Positions 5,143-6,961 of a DNA stretch of 6,961 bases are shown here, in pieces. The notes beneath the pieces were generated by a model that was given only the letters and a program-made list of their open reading frames with translations, ran no database searches and was not told where the DNA came from. The stretch covers positions 1 to 6,961 of the forward strand of contig SCVT01000416.1 in the NCBI GenBank assembly GCA_004296815.1. Direction: 5' to 3'. Position 1 is the first letter of the stretch, and every line of letters begins with the position of its first letter. The position numbers and the translations under genes were made by a program. The DNA is from Reyranella sp. GTDB lineage: Bacteria; Pseudomonadota; Alphaproteobacteria; Reyranellales; Reyranellaceae.

Positions 5143-6961
5143 GTGAACCCGTTCAATCGTAACGCTGCCCTGTGGATCGTCATCGTTCTGCTGCTCGCGC
5201 TGCTCTACAGCGTCTTCCAGGGCGGCGCGACCAGGTCCACCGGTAACACGATCTCCTATTCCGAGTTCGTCCGGGCGGTCGAGGCGCGGCAGATCCAGGA
5301 CGTCCGCATCCAGGGCAACACGATCAGCGGCACCTTCCGCGAGCCGCGCAATGGCGTTCAGAAGTTCGCGACCTACGCGCCGAGCACGCCGCCCGACGAC
5401 CAGCTCATGCCGATGCTGATCAAGAACGTCGACCGCGTCGACGCCGGACCGGCGGAAGAGGGCGTCAATCTCGGCAGCATCTTCGTGAGCTGGCTGCCCG
5501 TCCTTGTGCTAGTCGGCGTCTACATCTTCTTCCTGCGCCAGATGCAGAGCGGCACCGGCCGCGCCATGGGCTTCGGCAAGTCGAAGGCGCGCCTGCTGAC
5601 CGAGAAGCACGGCCGCGTCACCTTCGACGATGTCGCCGGCATCGACGAGGCCAAGTCCGAGCTCGAGGAGATCGTCGACTTCCTCAAGGATCCGCAGAAG
5701 TTCCAGCGTCTTGGCGGCAAGATCCCCAAGGGCTGCTTGCTGGTCGGTCCTCCGGGTACCGGCAAGACGCTGCTCGCGCGCGCCATCGCGGGCGAGGCCA
5801 ACGTGCCCTTCTTCACCATCTCGGGCTCCGACTTCGTCGAGATGTTCGTGGGCGTGGGTGCTTCCCGCGTGCGCGACATGTTCGAGCAGGCTAAGAAGAA
5901 TGCGCCCTGCATCGTGTTCATCGACGAAATCGACGCCGTCGGTCGTCATCGTGGCGCGGGCCTCGGCGGCGGCAACGACGAGCGCGAGCAGACGCTGAAC
6001 CAGCTGCTCGTCGAGATGGACGGCTTCGAGGCTAACGAGGGCGTCATCCTGATCGCCGCGACCAACCGGCCCGACGTGCTCGATCCCGCGCTGCTGCGTC
6101 CCGGCCGTTTCGACCGCCAGGTCATCGTGCCCAACCCGGACGTCGGCGGCCGCGAGAAGATCCTCAAGGTCCACATGCGCAAGGTGCCGCTGGCGCCCGA
6201 CGTCGATCCGCGCGTTCTCGCGCGCGGCACGCCGGGCTTCTCGGGCGCCGACCTCGCCAACCTCGTGAACGAGGCGGCGCTGCGTGCGGCCCGCGTCGGC
6301 AAGCGTCTCGTCACCATGGGCGACTTCGAATACGCCAAGGACAAGGTGCTGATGGGCACCGAGCGCCGCTCGATGGCGATGACCGATGAAGAGAAGCGTC
6401 TCACGGCCTATCACGAGGCCGGCCATGCGCTGGTCGCCATGCACGTGCCGAAGAGCGATCCGCTTCACAAGGTGACGATCATCCCGCGTGGCCGTGCGCT
6501 GGGCGTGACGATGCAGCTCCCGGAGCGCGACCATCTCAGCCACACCAAGCAGTATCTCGAGTCGCGGCTGGCCATCATGTTCGGCGGCCGCATGGCCGAG
6601 GAGCTGGTGTTCGGGCCGGAGAACGTCACGACGGGTGCGGCGAGCGACATCCAGGTCGCGACGCAGACCGCGCGCGGCATGATCACCGCCTACGGCATGT
6701 CCGAGAAGCTCGGCCGCGTGCGCTACCAGGCGAACGAGCAGGAAGTGTTCCTGGGCCATGCCGTGACGCAGACGCAGAACGTCTCCGAGGCGACGGCGCA
6801 GATCATCGACCAGGAGGTCCGCCGCCTGATCGAGGAGGCCGAGGGCCGCGCCCGCACCATTCTGACCGAGCACCTCGAGGACCTGCACACGATCTCCAAG
6901 GCGCTGCTCGAGTATGAGACGCTGAGCAACGACGAGATCGGCACAGTCCTGCGCGGCGAGA
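5143..6961 (+). CDS. ftsH: FtsH, membrane-anchored AAA+ zinc metalloprotease, 5' part
   Basis: FtsH forms inner-membrane hexamers that unfold and degrade misassembled membrane proteins and selected cytoplasmic regulators. From GTG 5143 there are 606 complete codons before the window edge; family length suggests a few dozen residues are missing. TM1 is about 9-25 and TM2 about 113-131, flanking a small periplasmic domain. The AAA+ module has Walker A GPPGTGKT (202-209), pore motif F235-V-G, Walker B VFIDEID (258-264) and the second region of homology [10 protein letters not shown]...LLRPGRFDR (306-325), with arginine fingers R319 and R322. The protease site is HEAGH (424-428), with D502 in the GAASDIQ segment as the likely third zinc ligand. 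All catalytic residues are present. It follows tilS by 22 bases, an order common in Alphaproteobacteria. Confidence 0.97.
   Translation, partial: MNPFNRNAALWIVIVLLLALLYSVFQGGATRSTGNTISYSEFVRAVEARQIQDVRIQGNTISGTFREPRNGVQKFATYAPSTPPDDQLMPMLIKNVDRVDAGPAEEGVNLGSIFVSWLPVLVLVGVYIFFLRQMQSGTGRAMGFGKSKARLLTEKHGRVTFDDVAGIDEAKSELEEIVDFLKDPQKFQRLGGKIPKGCLLVGPPGTGKTLLARAIAGEANVPFFTISGSDFVEMFVGVGASRVRDMFEQAKKNAPCIVFIDEIDAVGRHRGAGLGGGNDEREQTLNQLLVEMDGFEANEGVILIAATNRPDVLDPALLRPGRFDRQVIVPNPDVGGREKILKVHMRKVPLAPDVDPRVLARGTPGFSGADLANLVNEAALRAARVGKRLVTMGDFEYAKDKVLMGTERRSMAMTDEEKRLTAYHEAGHALVAMHVPKSDPLHKVTIIPRGRALGVTMQLPERDHLSHTKQYLESRLAIMFGGRMAEELVFGPENVTTGAASDIQVATQTARGMITAYGMSEKLGRVRYQANEQEVFLGHAVTQTQNVSEATAQIIDQEVRRLIEEAEGRARTILTEHLEDLHTISKALLEYETLSNDEIGTVLRGE

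Noticed and set aside
5509..6888. A minus-strand open frame of about 460 codons opposite ftsH
   Set aside because: An antisense shadow in His/Asp/Leu/Arg-rich sequence; FtsH on the + strand is highly conserved.

Overview
The window is a single co-directional block of seven genes on the + strand, with no mobile element, RNA gene or CRISPR array that I can see. The order is tolR (3' part) - tolA - tolB - pal - cpoB (ybgF) - tilS - ftsH (5' part). This order, roughly two-thirds G+C by eye, and the style of the proteins (TolA C-domain with a PCW...RCQPW cysteine pair, Pal with GHCDERGT) point to an alphaproteobacterium. Rhodospirillales- or Hyphomicrobiales-like groups are plausible, but the genus cannot be fixed from this sequence.

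Region by region: 1-355 is the periplasmic end of TolR. Positions 377-1330 encode TolA, the inner-membrane energy transducer, here with an unusually proline-rich periplasmic spacer. Positions 1377-2696 encode TolB, the periplasmic beta-propeller. A 76-base gap holds a possible promoter and a hairpin before pal (2773-3231), the peptidoglycan-associated outer-membrane lipoprotein. A strong intrinsic terminator at 3252-3286 follows pal. Then come cpoB (3343-4065), tilS (4062-5120, overlapping cpoB by four bases) and ftsH (from 5143, running off the right edge).

Working together: the TolQ-TolR motor (TolQ would lie to the left) uses the proton gradient to energise TolA, which crosses the periplasm and acts on TolB-Pal. 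This pulls the outer membrane inward during division and supports envelope integrity. CpoB coordinates this machine with peptidoglycan synthesis. TilS makes lysidine on tRNA-Ile2. FtsH is the membrane-anchored AAA+ zinc protease for membrane-protein and regulatory-protein turnover. The last two are housekeeping genes that share the locus rather than the Tol mechanism.

I found no undescribed system: all seven genes belong to well-known families and look intact apart from the two cut by the window edges. The points worth a second look are mostly regulatory: a candidate internal pal promoter whose transcript would begin with a hairpin, a terminator that splits the cluster after pal, an AT-rich palindrome at the tilS/ftsH junction, and start-site or signal-peptide questions in tolB and cpoB. 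No gene-free stretch exceeds about 111 bases.
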